Source: Micropterix aruncella (Eukaryota > Arthropoda > Insecta > Lepidoptera > Micropterigidae). From it: 64,000 nt of DNA. Made by a program: the position numbers and the translations under genes. Shown in pieces: positions 22,001 through 37,101 of this stretch (position 1 is the first letter of the stretch; the number at the start of each line of letters is the position of its first letter). The stretch covers positions 62,001-126,000 of the forward strand of contig CALYMY010000064.1 of the NCBI GenBank assembly GCA_944548615.1. The letters are read 5' to 3'. The notes beneath the pieces were generated by a model. The model was not told where the DNA came from. It did not search any database and saw only the letters and a list, made by a program, of their open reading frames with translations.

Positions 22001-25000
22001 CTTACATACATACACACTTACCGTCTTACATACATACACACTTACCGTCTTACATACATACACACTTACCGTCTTACATACATACACACTTACCGTCTTA
22101 CATACATACACACTTACCGTCTTACATACATACACACTTACCGTCTTACATACATACACACTTACCGTCTTACATACATACACACTTACCGTCTTACATA
22201 CATACACACTTACCGTCTTACATACATACACACTTACCGTCTTACATACATACACACTTACCGTCTTACATACATACACACTTACCGTCTTACATACATA
22301 CACACTTACCGTCTTACATACATACACACTTACCGTCTTACATACATACACACTTACCGTCTTACATACATACACACTTACCGTCTTACATACATACACA
22401 CTTACCGTCTTACATACATACACACTTACCGTCTTACATACATACACACTTACCGTCTTACATACATACACACTTACCGTCTTACATACATACACACTTA
22501 CCGTCTTACATACATACACACTTACCGTCTTACATACATACACACTTACCGTCTTACATACATACACACTTACCGTCTTACATACATACACACTTACCGT
22601 CTTACATACATACACACTTACCGTCTTACATACATACACACTTACCGTCTTACATACATACACACTTACCGTCTTACATACATACACACTTACCGTCTTA
22701 CATACATACACACTTACCGTCTTACATACATACACACTTACCGTCTTACATACATACACACTTACCGTCTTACATACATACACACTTACCGTCTTACATA
22801 CATACACACTTACCGTCTTACATACATACACACTTACCGTCTTACATACATACACACTTACCGTCTTACATACATACACACTTACCGTCTTACATACATA
22901 CACACTTACCGTCTTACATACATACACACTTACCGTCTTACATACATACACACTTACCGTCTTACATACATACACACTTACCGTCTTACATACATACACA
23001 CTTACCGTCTTACATACATACACACTTACCGTCTTACATACATACACACTTACCGTCTTACATACATACACACTTACCGTCTTACATACATACACACTTA
23101 CCGTCTTACATACATACACACTTACCGTCTTACATACATACACACTTACCGTCTTACATACATACACACTTACCGTCTTACATACATACACACTTACCGT
23201 CTTACATACATACACACTTACCGTCTTACATACATACACACTTACCGTCTTACATACATACACACTTACCGTCTTACATACATACACACTTACCGTCTTA
23301 CATACATACACACTTACCGTCTTACATACATACACACTTACCGTCTTACATACATACACACTTACCGTCTTACATACATACACACTTACCGTCTTACATA
23401 CATACACACTTACCGTCTTACATACATACACACTTACCGTCTTACATACATACACACTTACCGTCTTACATACATACACACTTACCGTCTTACATACATA
23501 CACACTTACCGTCTTACATACATACACACTTACCGTCTTACATACATACACACTTACCGTCTTACATACATACACACTTACCGTCTTACATACATACACA
23601 CTTACCGTCTTACATACATACACACTTACCGTCTTACATACATACACACTTACCGTCTTACATACATACACACTTACCGTCTTACATACATACACACTTA
23701 CCGTCTTACATACATACACACTTACCGTCTTACATACATACACACTTACCGTCTTACATACATACACACTTACCGTCTTACATACATACACACTTACCGT
23801 CTTACATACATACACACTTACCGTCTTACATACATACACACTTACCGTCTTACATACATACACACTTACCGTCTTACATACATACACACTTACCGTCTTA
23901 CATACATACACACTTACCGTCTTACATACATACACACTTACCGTCTTACATACATACACACTTACCGTCTTACATACATACACACTTACCGTCTTACATA
24001 CATACACACTTACCGTCTTACATACATACACACTTACCGTCTTACATACATACACACTTACCGTCTTACATACATACACACTTACCGTCTTACATACATA
24101 CACACTTACCGTCTTACATACATACACACTTACCGTCTTACATACATACACACTTACCGTCTTACATACATACACACTTACCGTCTTACATACATACACA
24201 CTTACCGTCTTACATACATACACACTTACCGTCTTACATACATACACACTTACCGTCTTACATACATACACACTTACCGTCTTACATACATACACACTTA
24301 CCGTCTTACATACATACACACTTACCGTCTTACATACATACACACTTACCGTCTTACATACATACACACTTACCGTCTTACATACATACACACTTACCGT
24401 CTTACATACATACACACTTACCGTCTTACATACATACACACTTACCGTCTTACATACATACACACTTACCGTCTTACATACATACACACTTACCGTCTTA
24501 CATACATACACACTTACCGTCTTACATACATACACACTTACCGTCTTACATACATACACACTTACCGTCTTACATACATACACACTTACCGTCTTACATA
24601 CATACACACTTACCGTCTTACATACATACACACTTACCGTCTTACATACATACACACTTACCGTCTTACATACATACACACTTACCGTCTTACATACATA
24701 CACACTTACCGTCTTACATACATACACACTTACCGTCTTACATACATACACACTTACCGTCTTACATACATACACACTTACCGTCTTACATACATACACA
24801 CTTACCGTCTTACATACATACACACTTACCGTCTTACATACATACACACTTACCGTCTTACATACATACACACTTACCGTCTTACATACATACACACTTA
24901 CCGTCTTACATACATACACACTTACCGTCTTACATACATACACACTTACCGTCTTACATACATACACACTTACCGTCTTACATACATACACACTTACCGT

Positions 25001-28000
25001 CTTACATACATACACACTTACCGTCTTACATACATACACACTTACCGTCTTACATACATACACACTTACCGTCTTACATACATACACACTTACCGTCTTA
25101 CATACATACACACTTACCGTCTTACATACATACACACTTACCGTCTTACATACATACACACTTACCGTCTTACATACATACACACTTACCGTCTTACATA
25201 CATACACACTTACCGTCTTACATACATACACACTTACCGTCTTACATACATACACACTTACCGTCTTACATACATACACACTTACCGTCTTACATACATA
25301 CACACTTACCGTCTTACATACATACACACTTACCGTCTTACATACATACACACTTACCGTCTTACATACATACACACTTACCGTCTTACATACATACACA
25401 CTTACCGTCTTACATACATACACACTTACCGTCTTACATACATACACACTTACCGTCTTACATACATACACACTTACCGTCTTACATACATACACACTTA
25501 CCGTCTTACATACATACACACTTACCGTCTTACATACATACACACTTACCGTCTTACATACATACACACTTACCGTCTTACATACATACACACTTACCGT
25601 CTTACATACATACACACTTACCGTCTTACATACATACACACTTACCGTCTTACATACATACACACTTACCGTCTTACATACATACACACTTACCGTCTTA
25701 CATACATACACACTTACCGTCTTACATACATACACACTTACCGTCTTACATACATACACACTTACCGTCTTACATACATACACACTTACCGTCTTACATA
25801 CATACACACTTACCGTCTTACATACATACACACTTACCGTCTTACATACATACACACTTACCGTCTTACATACATACACACTTACCGTCTTACATACATA
25901 CACACTTACCGTCTTACATACATACACACTTACCGTCTTACATACATACACACTTACCGTCTTACATACATACACACTTACCGTCTTACATACATACACA
26001 CTTACCGTCTTACATACATACACACTTACCGTCTTACATACATACACACTTACCGTCTTACATACATACACACTTACCGTCTTACATACATACACACTTA
26101 CCGTCTTACATACATACACACTTACCGTCTTACATACATACACACTTACCGTCTTACATACATACACACTTACCGTCTTACATACATACACACTTACCGT
26201 CTTACATACATACACACTTACCGTCTTACATACATACACACTTACCGTCTTACATACATACACACTTACCGTCTTACATACATACACACTTACCGTCTTA
26301 CATACATACACACTTACCGTCTTACATACATACACACTTACCGTCTTACATACATACACACTTACCGTCTTACATACATACACACTTACCGTCTTACATA
26401 CATACACACTTACCGTCTTACATACATACACACTTACCGTCTTACATACATACACACTTACCGTCTTACATACATACACACTTACCGTCTTACATACATA
26501 CACACTTACCGTCTTACATACATACACACTTACCGTCTTACATACATACACACTTACCGTCTTACATACATACACACTTACCGTCTTACATACATACACA
26601 CTTACCGTCTTACATACATACACACTTACCGTCTTACATACATACACACTTACCGTCTTACATACATACACACTTACCGTCTTACATACATACACACTTA
26701 CCGTCTTACATACATACACACTTACCGTCTTACATACATACACACTTACCGTCTTACATACATACACACTTACCGTCTTACATACATACACACTTACCGT
26801 CTTACATACATACACACTTACCGTCTTACATACATACACACTTACCGTCTTACATACATACACACTTACCGTCTTACATACATACACACTTACCGTCTTA
26901 CATACATACACACTTACCGTCTTACATACATACACACTTACCGTCTTACATACATACACACTTACCGTCTTACATACATACACACTTACCGTCTTACATA
27001 CATACACACTTACCGTCTTACATACATACACACTTACCGTCTTACATACATACACACTTACCGTCTTACATACATACACACTTACCGTCTTACATACATA
27101 CACACTTACCGTCTTACATACATACACACTTACCGTCTTACATACATACACACTTACCGTCTTACATACATACACACTTACCGTCTTACATACATACACA
27201 CTTACCGTCTTACATACATACACACTTACCGTCTTACATACATACACACTTACCGTCTTACATACATACACACTTACCGTCTTACATACATACACACTTA
27301 CCGTCTTACATACATACACACTTACCGTCTTACATACATACACACTTACCGTCTTACATACATACACACTTACCGTCTTACATACATACACACTTACCGT
27401 CTTACATACATACACACTTACCGTCTTACATACATACACACTTACCGTCTTACATACATACACACTTACCGTCTTACATACATACACACTTACCGTCTTA
27501 CATACATACACACTTACCGTCTTACATACATACACACTTACCGTCTTACATACATACACACTTACCGTCTTACATACATACACACTTACCGTCTTACATA
27601 CATACACACTTACCGTCTTACATACATACACACTTACCGTCTTACATACATACACACTTACCGTCTTACATACATACACACTTACCGTCTTACATACATA
27701 CACACTTACCGTCTTACATACATACACACTTACCGTCTTACATACATACACACTTACCGTCTTACATACATACACACTTACCGTCTTACATACATACACA
27801 CTTACCGTCTTACATACATACACACTTACCGTCTTACATACATACACACTTACCGTCTTACATACATACACACTTACCGTCTTACATACATACACACTTA
27901 CCGTCTTACATACATACACACTTACCGTCTTACATACATACACACTTACCGTCTTACATACATACACACTTACCGTCTTACATACATACACACTTACCGT

Positions 28001-31000
28001 CTTACATACATACACACTTACCGTCTTACATACATACACACTTACCGTCTTACATACATACACACTTACCGTCTTACATACATACACACTTACCGTCTTA
28101 CATACATACACACTTACCGTCTTACATACATACACACTTACCGTCTTACATACATACACACTTACCGTCTTACATACATACACACTTACCGTCTTACATA
28201 CATACACACTTACCGTCTTACATACATACACACTTACCGTCTTACATACATACACACTTACCGTCTTACATACATACACACTTACCGTCTTACATACATA
28301 CACACTTACCGTCTTACATACATACACACTTACCGTCTTACATACATACACACTTACCGTCTTACATACATACACACTTACCGTCTTACATACATACACA
28401 CTTACCGTCTTACATACATACACACTTACCGTCTTACATACATACACACTTACCGTCTTACATACATACACACTTACCGTCTTACATACATACACACTTA
28501 CCGTCTTACATACATACACACTTACCGTCTTACATACATACACACTTACCGTCTTACATACATACACACTTACCGTCTTACATACATACACACTTACCGT
28601 CTTACATACATACACACTTACCGTCTTACATACATACACACTTACCGTCTTACATACATACACACTTACCGTCTTACATACATACACACTTACCGTCTTA
28701 CATACATACACACTTACCGTCTTACATACATACACACTTACCGTCTTACATACATACACACTTACCGTCTTACATACATACACACTTACCGTCTTACATA
28801 CATACACACTTACCGTCTTACATACATACACACTTACCGTCTTACATACATACACACTTACCGTCTTACATACATACACACTTACCGTCTTACATACATA
28901 CACACTTACCGTCTTACATACATACACACTTACCGTCTTACATACATACACACTTACCGTCTTACATACATACACACTTACCGTCTTACATACATACACA
29001 CTTACCGTCTTACATACATACACACTTACCGTCTTACATACATACACACTTACCGTCTTACATACATACACACTTACCGTCTTACATACATACACACTTA
29101 CCGTCTTACATACATACACACTTACCGTCTTACATACATACACACTTACCGTCTTACATACATACACACTTACCGTCTTACATACATACACACTTACCGT
29201 CTTACATACATACACACTTACCGTCTTACATACATACACACTTACCGTCTTACATACATACACACTTACCGTCTTACATACATACACACTTACCGTCTTA
29301 CATACATACACACTTACCGTCTTACATACATACACACTTACCGTCTTACATACATACACACTTACCGTCTTACATACATACACACTTACCGTCTTACATA
29401 CATACACACTTACCGTCTTACATACATACACACTTACCGTCTTACATACATACACACTTACCGTCTTACATACATACACACTTACCGTCTTACATACATA
29501 CACACTTACCGTCTTACATACATACACACTTACCGTCTTACATACATACACACTTACCGTCTTACATACATACACACTTACCGTCTTACATACATACACA
29601 CTTACCGTCTTACATACATACACACTTACCGTCTTACATACATACACACTTACCGTCTTACATACATACACACTTACCGTCTTACATACATACACACTTA
29701 CCGTCTTACATACATACACACTTACCGTCTTACATACATACACACTTACCGTCTTACATACATACACACTTACCGTCTTACATACATACACACTTACCGT
29801 CTTACATACATACACACTTACCGTCTTACATACATACACACTTACCGTCTTACATACATACACACTTACCGTCTTACATACATACACACTTACCGTCTTA
29901 CATACATACACACTTACCGTCTTACATACATACACACTTACCGTCTTACATACATACACACTTACCGTCTTACATACATACACACTTACCGTCTTACATA
30001 CATACACACTTACCGTCTTACATACATACACACTTACCGTCTTACATACATACACACTTACCGTCTTACATACATACACACTTACCGTCTTACATACATA
30101 CACACTTACCGTCTTACATACATACACACTTACCGTCTTACATACATACACACTTACCGTCTTACATACATACACACTTACCGTCTTACATACATACACA
30201 CTTACCGTCTTACATACATACACACTTACCGTCTTACATACATACACACTTACCGTCTTACATACATACACACTTACCGTCTTACATACATACACACTTA
30301 CCGTCTTACATACATACACACTTACCGTCTTACATACATACACACTTACCGTCTTACATACATACACACTTACCGTCTTACATACATACACACTTACCGT
30401 CTTACATACATACACACTTACCGTCTTACATACATACACACTTACCGTCTTACATACATACACACTTACCGTCTTACATACATACACACTTACCGTCTTA
30501 CATACATACACACTTACCGTCTTACATACATACACACTTACCGTCTTACATACATACACACTTACCGTCTTACATACATACACACTTACCGTCTTACATA
30601 CATACACACTTACCGTCTTACATACATACACACTTACCGTCTTACATACATACACACTTACCGTCTTACATACATACACACTTACCGTCTTACATACATA
30701 CACACTTACCGTCTTACATACATACACACTTACCGTCTTACATACATACACACTTACCGTCTTACATACATACACACTTACCGTCTTACATACATACACA
30801 CTTACCGTCTTACATACATACACACTTACCGTCTTACATACATACACACTTACCGTCTTACATACATACACACTTACCGTCTTACATACATACACACTTA
30901 CCGTCTTACATACATACACACTTACCGTCTTACATACATACACACTTACCGTCTTACATACATACACACTTACCGTCTTACATACATACACACTTACCGT

Positions 31001-33941
31001 CTTACATACATACACACTTACCGTCTTACATACATACACACTTACCGTCTTACATACATACACACTTACCGTCTTACATACATACACACTTACCGTCTTA
31101 CATACATACACACTTACCGTCTTACATACATACACACTTACCGTCTTACATACATACACACTTACCGTCTTACATACATACACACTTACCGTCTTACATA
31201 CATACACACTTACCGTCTTACATACATACACACTTACCGTCTTACATACATACACACTTACCGTCTTACATACATACACACTTACCGTCTTACATACATA
31301 CACACTTACCGTCTTACATACATACACACTTACCGTCTTACATACATACACACTTACCGTCTTACATACATACACACTTACCGTCTTACATACATACACA
31401 CTTACCGTCTTACATACATACACACTTACCGTCTTACATACATACACACTTACCGTCTTACATACATACACACTTACCGTCTTACATACATACACACTTA
31501 CCGTCTTACATACATACACACTTACCGTCTTACATACATACACACTTACCGTCTTACATACATACACACTTACCGTCTTACATACATACACACTTACCGT
31601 CTTACATACATACACACTTACCGTCTTACATACATACACACTTACCGTCTTACATACATACACACTTACCGTCTTACATACATACACACTTACCGTCTTA
31701 CATACATACACACTTACCGTCTTACATACATACACACTTACCGTCTTACATACATACACACTTACCGTCTTACATACATACACACTTACCGTCTTACATA
31801 CATACACACTTACCGTCTTACATACATACACACTTACCGTCTTACATACATACACACTTACCGTCTTACATACATACACACTTACCGTCTTACATACATA
31901 CACACTTACCGTCTTACATACATACACACTTACCGTCTTACATACATACACACTTACCGTCTTACATACATACACACTTACCGTCTTACATACATACACA
32001 CTTACCGTCTTACATACATACACACTTACCGTCTTACATACATACACACTTACCGTCTTACATACATACACACTTACCGTCTTACATACATACACACTTA
32101 CCGTCTTACATACATACACACTTACCGTCTTACATACATACACACTTACCGTCTTACATACATACACACTTACCGTCTTACATACATACACACTTACCGT
32201 CTTACATACATACACACTTACCGTCTTACATACATACACACTTACCGTCTTACATACATACACACTTACCGTCTTACATACATACACACTTACCGTCTTA
32301 CATACATACACACTTACCGTCTTACATACATACACACTTACCGTCTTACATACATACACACTTACCGTCTTACATACATACACACTTACCGTCTTACATA
32401 CATACACACTTACCGTCTTACATACATACACACTTACCGTCTTACATACATACACACTTACCGTCTTACATACATACACACTTACCGTCTTACATACATA
32501 CACACTTACCGTCTTACATACATACACACTTACCGTCTTACATACATACACACTTACCGTCTTACATACATACACACTTACCGTCTTACATACATACACA
32601 CTTACCGTCTTACATACATACACACTTACCGTCTTACATACATACACACTTACCGTCTTACATACATACACACTTACCGTCTTACATACATACACACTTA
32701 CCGTCTTACATACATACACACTTACCGTCTTACATACATACACACTTACCGTCTTACATACATACACACTTACCGTCTTACATACATACACACTTACCGT
32801 CTTACATACATACACACTTACCGTCTTACATACATACACACTTACCGTCTTACATACATACACACTTACCGTCTTACATACATACACACTTACCGTCTTA
32901 CATACATACACACTTACCGTCTTACATACATACACACTTACCGTCTTACATACATACACACTTACCGTCTTACATACATACACACTTACCGTCTTACATA
33001 CATACACACTTACCGTCTTACATACATACACACTTACCGTCTTACATACATACACACTTACCGTCTTACATACATACACACTTACCGTCTTACATACATA
33101 CACACTTACCGTCTTACATACATACACACTTACCGTCTTACATACATACACACTTACCGTCTTACATACATACACACTTACCGTCTTACATACATACACA
33201 CTTACCGTCTTACATACATACACACTTACCGTCTTACATACATACACACTTACCGTCTTACATACATACACACTTACCGTCTTACATACATACACACTTA
33301 CCGTCTTACATACATACACACTTACCGTCTTACATACATACACACTTACCGTCTTACATACATACACACTTACCGTCTTACATACATACACACTTACCGT
33401 CTTACATACATACACACTTACCGTCTTACATACATACACACTTACCGTCTTACATACATACACACTTACCGTCTTACATACATACACACTTACCGTCTTA
33501 CATACATACACACTTACCGTCTTACATACATACACACTTACCGTCTTACATACATACACACTTACCGTCTTACATACATACACACTTACCGTCTTACATA
33601 CATACACACTTACCGTCTTACATACATACACACTTACCGTCTTACATACATACACACTTACCGTCTTACATACATACACACTTACCGTCTTACATACATA
33701 CACACTTACCGTCTTACATACATACACACTTACCGTCTTACATACATACACACTTACCGTCTTACATACATACACACTTACCGTCTTACATACATACACA
33801 CTTACCGTCTTACATACATACACACTTACCGTCTTACATACATACACACTTACCGTCTTACATACATACACACTTACCGTCTTACATACATACACACTTA
33901 CCGTCTTACATACATACACACTTACCGTCTTACATACATAC
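13077..33941. repeat. 24-bp satellite array, variant C (20.9 kb)
   Basis: About 869 units. Variants cluster in the first 1.1 kb: 13180, 13399, 13456, 13468, 13604, 13689 and about 14202. From there to the hAT element at 33942, roughly 19.7 kb, I see no departure from the unit. The 7,022- and 6,771-codon frames here encode only octapeptide repeats (YIHTYRLT on plus, VCKTVSVY on minus) and are not genes. The last eight bases (33934-33941) are the left hAT target duplication. Confidence 0.97.
13399..13604. repeat. Satellite marker haplotype H2, first copy
   Basis: Four single-base variants at 13399 (t), 13456 (c), 13468 (t) and 13604 (t). The identical set with identical spacing (57, 12, 136) lies at 44849-45054, downstream of copy 3. 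Confidence 0.85.
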
Positions 33942-33953
33942 CAGTGTTGTTGC
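33942..33953. repeat. hAT left terminal inverted repeat
   Basis: CAGTGTTGTTGC, pairing with 36879-36890 with one mismatch at position 4. The CAG start and GTTG core are typical of hAT termini. Confidence 0.9.
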
Positions 33954-34043
33954 TGATGCAGGTTTTTTAAATATCAGCGGATGCTGATGCTGATGCTGAT
34001 TATTTGAGATCAATATCAGCTGATGCTGATGCTGATGCTGATT
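33950..34043. repeat. hAT left subterminal GCTGAT / ATCAGC motifs
   Basis: Cluster of gctgat hexamers with inverted atcagc copies, including three tandem gctgat units and an atcagctgat palindrome. A similar cluster lies inside the right end. Subterminal motifs are transposase binding sites in characterised hAT elements; that role is inferred here. Confidence 0.7.
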
Positions 34044-34102
34044 TTAATTAATTAGGTAAATAAAATATATCCAAATATCAAATTGTAAGTAAAAGTGATC
34101 AT

Positions 34103-34108
34103 TTTATT
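34103..34108 (-). promoter_or_regulatory. Candidate polyadenylation signal for the hAT transposase
   Basis: AATAAA on the minus strand about 150 bases downstream of the transposase stop. The rest of 33942-34260 is AT-rich non-coding sequence apart from the terminal and subterminal repeats. Confidence 0.4.
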
Positions 34109-34260
34109 AGATATTTGAAATAAAAGGCAAATTATAATAATTATGTGACTTTTAATTATCGAAAACATCTTGAATACGTAAAGTGATATTACCTGACATA
34201 CCTATATAAATAAAATATAATTGCCTGTACACCACTCAACTTACATCTGTTTTTAATTAA

Positions 34261-36576
34261 TTAATACTGAAATTGTATTAACGGTAAATTATATTTCAAA
34301 AACAATAGCTGAGCTGCCTTTTCAGCTTGCAGTCGATTACGGGAAGGTTTATAAATAACTCCGGCACTGCTGAACAATTGTTCGCTAGGAACACTTGCCG
34401 GCGGAGATGACAGAAATCTCCGAGCCAGTGCAGAAAATTCTTTATATGTATTTGTTCCATGCGTTCTCCACCAGTCAAGTGGGTTTTGTGACACAATAAT
34501 CTTTTTTTCTTTGTAATATTGTCTTAGCAGATTTTTAAGTTTCAAATTCGCATCCGCAATTGAGTTATTGATGTCACTCTCACTACTTTCTTCGTCACTT
34601 GAATCTAGCAAAACTGCAAGTTCACTTTGCAGGGTTAGTCTACTAGCTCTGCTAGTTGAGGGCTGTTCTATGTCTCCTGCTTTCATCAAAGGAGCAGTTC
34701 TTCTTGACCTCTTAGGTGATGATGGACCAATTTCGTCTCTATTTATATTGGCTAGTTTTAGAATTTCAGTCTCAACTCTTTCCATTGAAATTTCACTGAA
34801 GAATTTGGTTTTATATCGCGGATCCAAAAGGGTGGATATTGCGAATAAGAAATTATTTTTTATATCATCAAATTTATCGGAAATATTTGTTTTTAAGGTA
34901 GTAATAAGATGTTTTATCGCGTCTGAGTTATCTGTTTTAGCTAATTGGTCGTCAAGTTTCTTCGTAAGTACATGAATAAGCGGAATAACGGATGAAATCA
35001 AAGCATTTGAATTGCTTAGTTCCCGTGTACTTTCTTCAAAAGGTCGCAACAACTCCACACAGTCTTCCATAAGTTTCCACTCTTCGGGTAAAATAGCTTG
35101 TATGTTGTGGTTATTATTACGGTAAATGCTCAATGAATCTTTGATTTTCAAGTATCTTTCCATCATATAAAAGGAACTGTTCCATCTCGTGACGCAGTCT
35201 TGAAAAACTGTTAATTTTGGTTGATTGAGGCGTTCTTGAATAGCATTCAATTCTTTCTGTGCTATTGTCGAGTGATTGAAATGGTTCGCAATTTTTTTAA
35301 TTTTTTGTAAGATGTCTATTATGCTTTGATGGGACTTTAACCCATTTTTCACACATAATTGAAGTTTATGCGCTGTGCAATCTATATCGCTGAACTCTGA
35401 TATTGCCATGGCCCTTTTCATATTTGACCCTTCGTCTCTAATAATGCAGTGTACTTGATTTTTGGATATACCCCATTCAGTTAACATAGATTCATATTTT
35501 TCGGCAATAATATCTCCTGTATGGCGATTATCGAAAGTTTCGCATTTTAGTATTACCGATTTGCGATCAAAATTTTCGGTAGTTCCATGACAAGTTAAAC
35601 TTAACAAAGAAACATTGGCACTTGGATCCGTCCAAATGTCTGATGTAAATGTCATGTATTTAAATTCCTTTATAACTTTTTTCACCTCTGCAGCAACTTT
35701 TTCGTATAAATCTTTACAGACATAGTTAGTGAAAAAATTGCGGCCTTTTAAATTATATTTTGGCATAACCGCTAGCATGAGTCTTCGGAAACCAATACCT
35801 TCCACAAAATGAAATGGCAAGTCCTGAACAGCAATCATCTCGCCGATTAATTTGTCAATAATTAAACTCTTTGGGTTATCTTTGTCATACTGTTTATCCT
35901 TTCGAAATGCTTCCTCTAGTGATTGTTGCTTTTTTGCTCGCTGAATTGGTGTTAGTATTTTACCTAAAACAAATAAACTAATTTTACTCTCTAAAATTTA
36001 GACATGGAGGTTGGGTTCTAGGTTAGGTTGTATGTTAGGTATTAAATTATCGCATTTATAATAATAGTAGGAAGGAAGTAAGATACATAACATTTATTAG
36101 ACAGTTATATTACCTACTAAATAAAGAGGTGTACAAAATCGCAACGCGCTTCTTTGCCTCCCCCACAAGGTCACACAAGTCACAAGTAGTCACAACCCCG
36201 CAAAGAATACAGCGTATACATGTTTTTTTTTAGAAAAAAGTCAAAAATAATAAAATAACGATTTTCCTGGTTAGTTCGACGATGTACTGAATCACCCACT
36301 TCAATGATATCACTAACTAAAAACTCACCCGTATGTTTAACTAAATAAGAAAATTACCCTACCTTCTTCAGCAGTTCCGGCGGCTTCCAGGTTTTCGATC
36401 TCACAGCTTAAAAAACGGGTATGCTCTTCTGGATGTTTAAACTTCAAGTGATTTTTTAACGAGGTATTAGTACGTCCTTTGCGAGAATAATCCATTTTAC
36501 AGATATTACACTTTGCGGTATCTTTATTTACTAATGTAAAATACTTCCATACTTCACTTTTCAATGGCGGAGGCAT
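34261..36576 (-). CDS. hAT transposase with BED zinc finger, two exons
   Basis: Cuts and rejoins element DNA at the terminal repeats in the nucleus. Exon 1 (36576 to 36363) and exon 2 (35963 to 34261) join in frame across a split glycine codon to give 638 residues. Exon 1 holds a BED zinc finger (C23, C26, H43, H48). Exon 2 holds the RNase-H-like core: D180 in FTSDIWTD, D248 in RDEGSNMKRA, the CTAHKLQL CxxH motif, TRWNSSFYMMERYL and LDPRYKTKFF. A C-terminal hAT dimerisation region follows, with E599 in SVPSEQLFSSAG as candidate third catalytic residue. An in-frame TAA 18 bases upstream of the ATG supports the start. D180 and D248 carry the same numbers as in Hermes. No stops or frameshifts. 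Splicing is predicted, not shown. Confidence 0.9.
35964..36362 (-). other. Intron of the hAT transposase
   Basis: 399 bp with donor AAG/GTAGGG (GT at 36362-36361) and acceptor TTTGTTTTAG (AG at 35965-35964). Joining the exons keeps the frame (AEEG then KILTPIQRAKK). It is AT-rich and has no other feature that I see. Confidence 0.8.
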
Positions 36577-36662
36577 TATAAAACTTGTGGTTTACTTACA
36601 CCGACAATGTCTGCTGCGGTAATGAGTCAGTCAATCTTGCATTCGTTTATTGTCGCGGCTAG

Positions 36663-36687
36663 GCGCAGGTGCATGTAACACCTGCGC
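36663..36687. repeat. 9-bp inverted repeat upstream of hAT transposase
   Basis: gcgcaggtg and cacctgcgc separated by the 7-base spacer catgtaa. Each arm contains an E-box-like CAGGTG/CACCTG. Possible protein-binding site or hairpin; function unknown. Confidence 0.6.
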
Positions 36688-36774
36688 GGCTAGAGTCCCC
36701 CGGGATCCCCCGAATCAAGAATCCCCCGGGATTTACAAGTCGTACGAGTGACACGAGATGATACGACCTTGAAT

Positions 36775-36876
36775 ATCAGCAATAAAAATCAGCATCGATT
36801 ATTGCGGATGCTGATGCGGATGCTGATATTGAAAATAATGCGAATAATCCGCTGATGCTGATGCTGATGCTGATAT
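36775..36876. repeat. hAT right subterminal GCTGAT / ATCAGC motifs
   Basis: Cluster of gctgat, gcggat and atcagc motifs, with four tandem gctgat units next to the terminal repeat. The long gctgat runs point the same way as at the left end, so they are direct rather than inverted between the two ends, while single atcagc copies are inverted. Confidence 0.7.
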
Positions 36877-36878
36877 TC

Positions 36879-36890
36879 GCAACAACCCTG
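36879..36890. repeat. hAT right terminal inverted repeat
   Basis: gcaacaaccctg, the complement of CAGGGTTGTTGC, matching the left end at 11 of 12 positions. It is followed by the target duplication atacatac (36891-36898). Confidence 0.9.
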
Positions 36891-36916
36891 ATACATACAC
36901 ACTTACCGTCTTACAT

Positions 36917-37101
36917 TCATACACACTTACCGTCTTACATACATACACACTTACCGCCTTACATACATACACACTTACCGTCTTACATACATACACACTT
37001 ACCGTCTTACATACATACACACTTACCGTCTTACATACATACACACTTACCGTCTTACATACATACACACTTACCGTCCTACATACATACACACTTACCG
37101 C
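36917..37101. repeat. Satellite marker haplotype H1, second copy
   Basis: Variants at 36917 (t), 36957 (c), 37079 (c) and 37101 (c), identical in base and spacing (40, 122, 22) to 40372-40556. The last three also match 7695-7839. It starts directly beside the hAT element. Confidence 0.85.

Larger units (their letters stand above)
33942..36890 (-). mobile_element. hAT-superfamily DNA transposon, complete, transposase on minus strand
   Basis: Element of 2,949 bp with 12-bp terminal inverted repeats: CAGTGTTGTTGC at the left and, read on the other strand, CAGGGTTGTTGC at the right (one mismatch). It is flanked by a perfect 8-bp target duplication atacatac (33934-33941 and 36891-36898), the hAT hallmark. 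Removing the element and one duplication restores the satellite in register. It is AT-rich, unlike the GC-rich retrotransposons. It encodes an intact transposase with one intron. Confidence 0.95.
36577..36890 (-). promoter_or_regulatory. hAT transposase upstream region
   Basis: 314 bp between the transposase ATG and the right terminal repeat, which must hold the promoter. Contents: a 9-bp inverted repeat (36663-36687), two cccccgggat copies near 36697-36732, two cgcggctag copies (36654-36662 and 36685-36693), and the subterminal GCTGAT cluster. No clear TATA box at a sensible distance. Confidence 0.5.

Noticed and set aside
12902..33970. Giant reading frames of up to about 7,000 codons across the satellite, on both strands
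   Set aside because: The 24-bp unit is a multiple of three and lacks stops in four of six frames, so any array gives endless octapeptide repeats. Indels in the arrays are not multiples of three, several frames are open at once, and the N-terminal part lies in retrotransposon 3' UTR.
34568..34975. 135-codon plus-strand frame inside the hAT element
   Set aside because: It is antisense to exon 2 of the transposase, lacks any recognisable domain, and the minus-strand product is clearly the real one.
36337..36576. Stand-alone 79-residue BED-finger protein ending in VIFLFS
   Set aside because: The last residues come from reading into the intron. A GTAGGG donor at 36362 joins the finger in frame to the transposase core.
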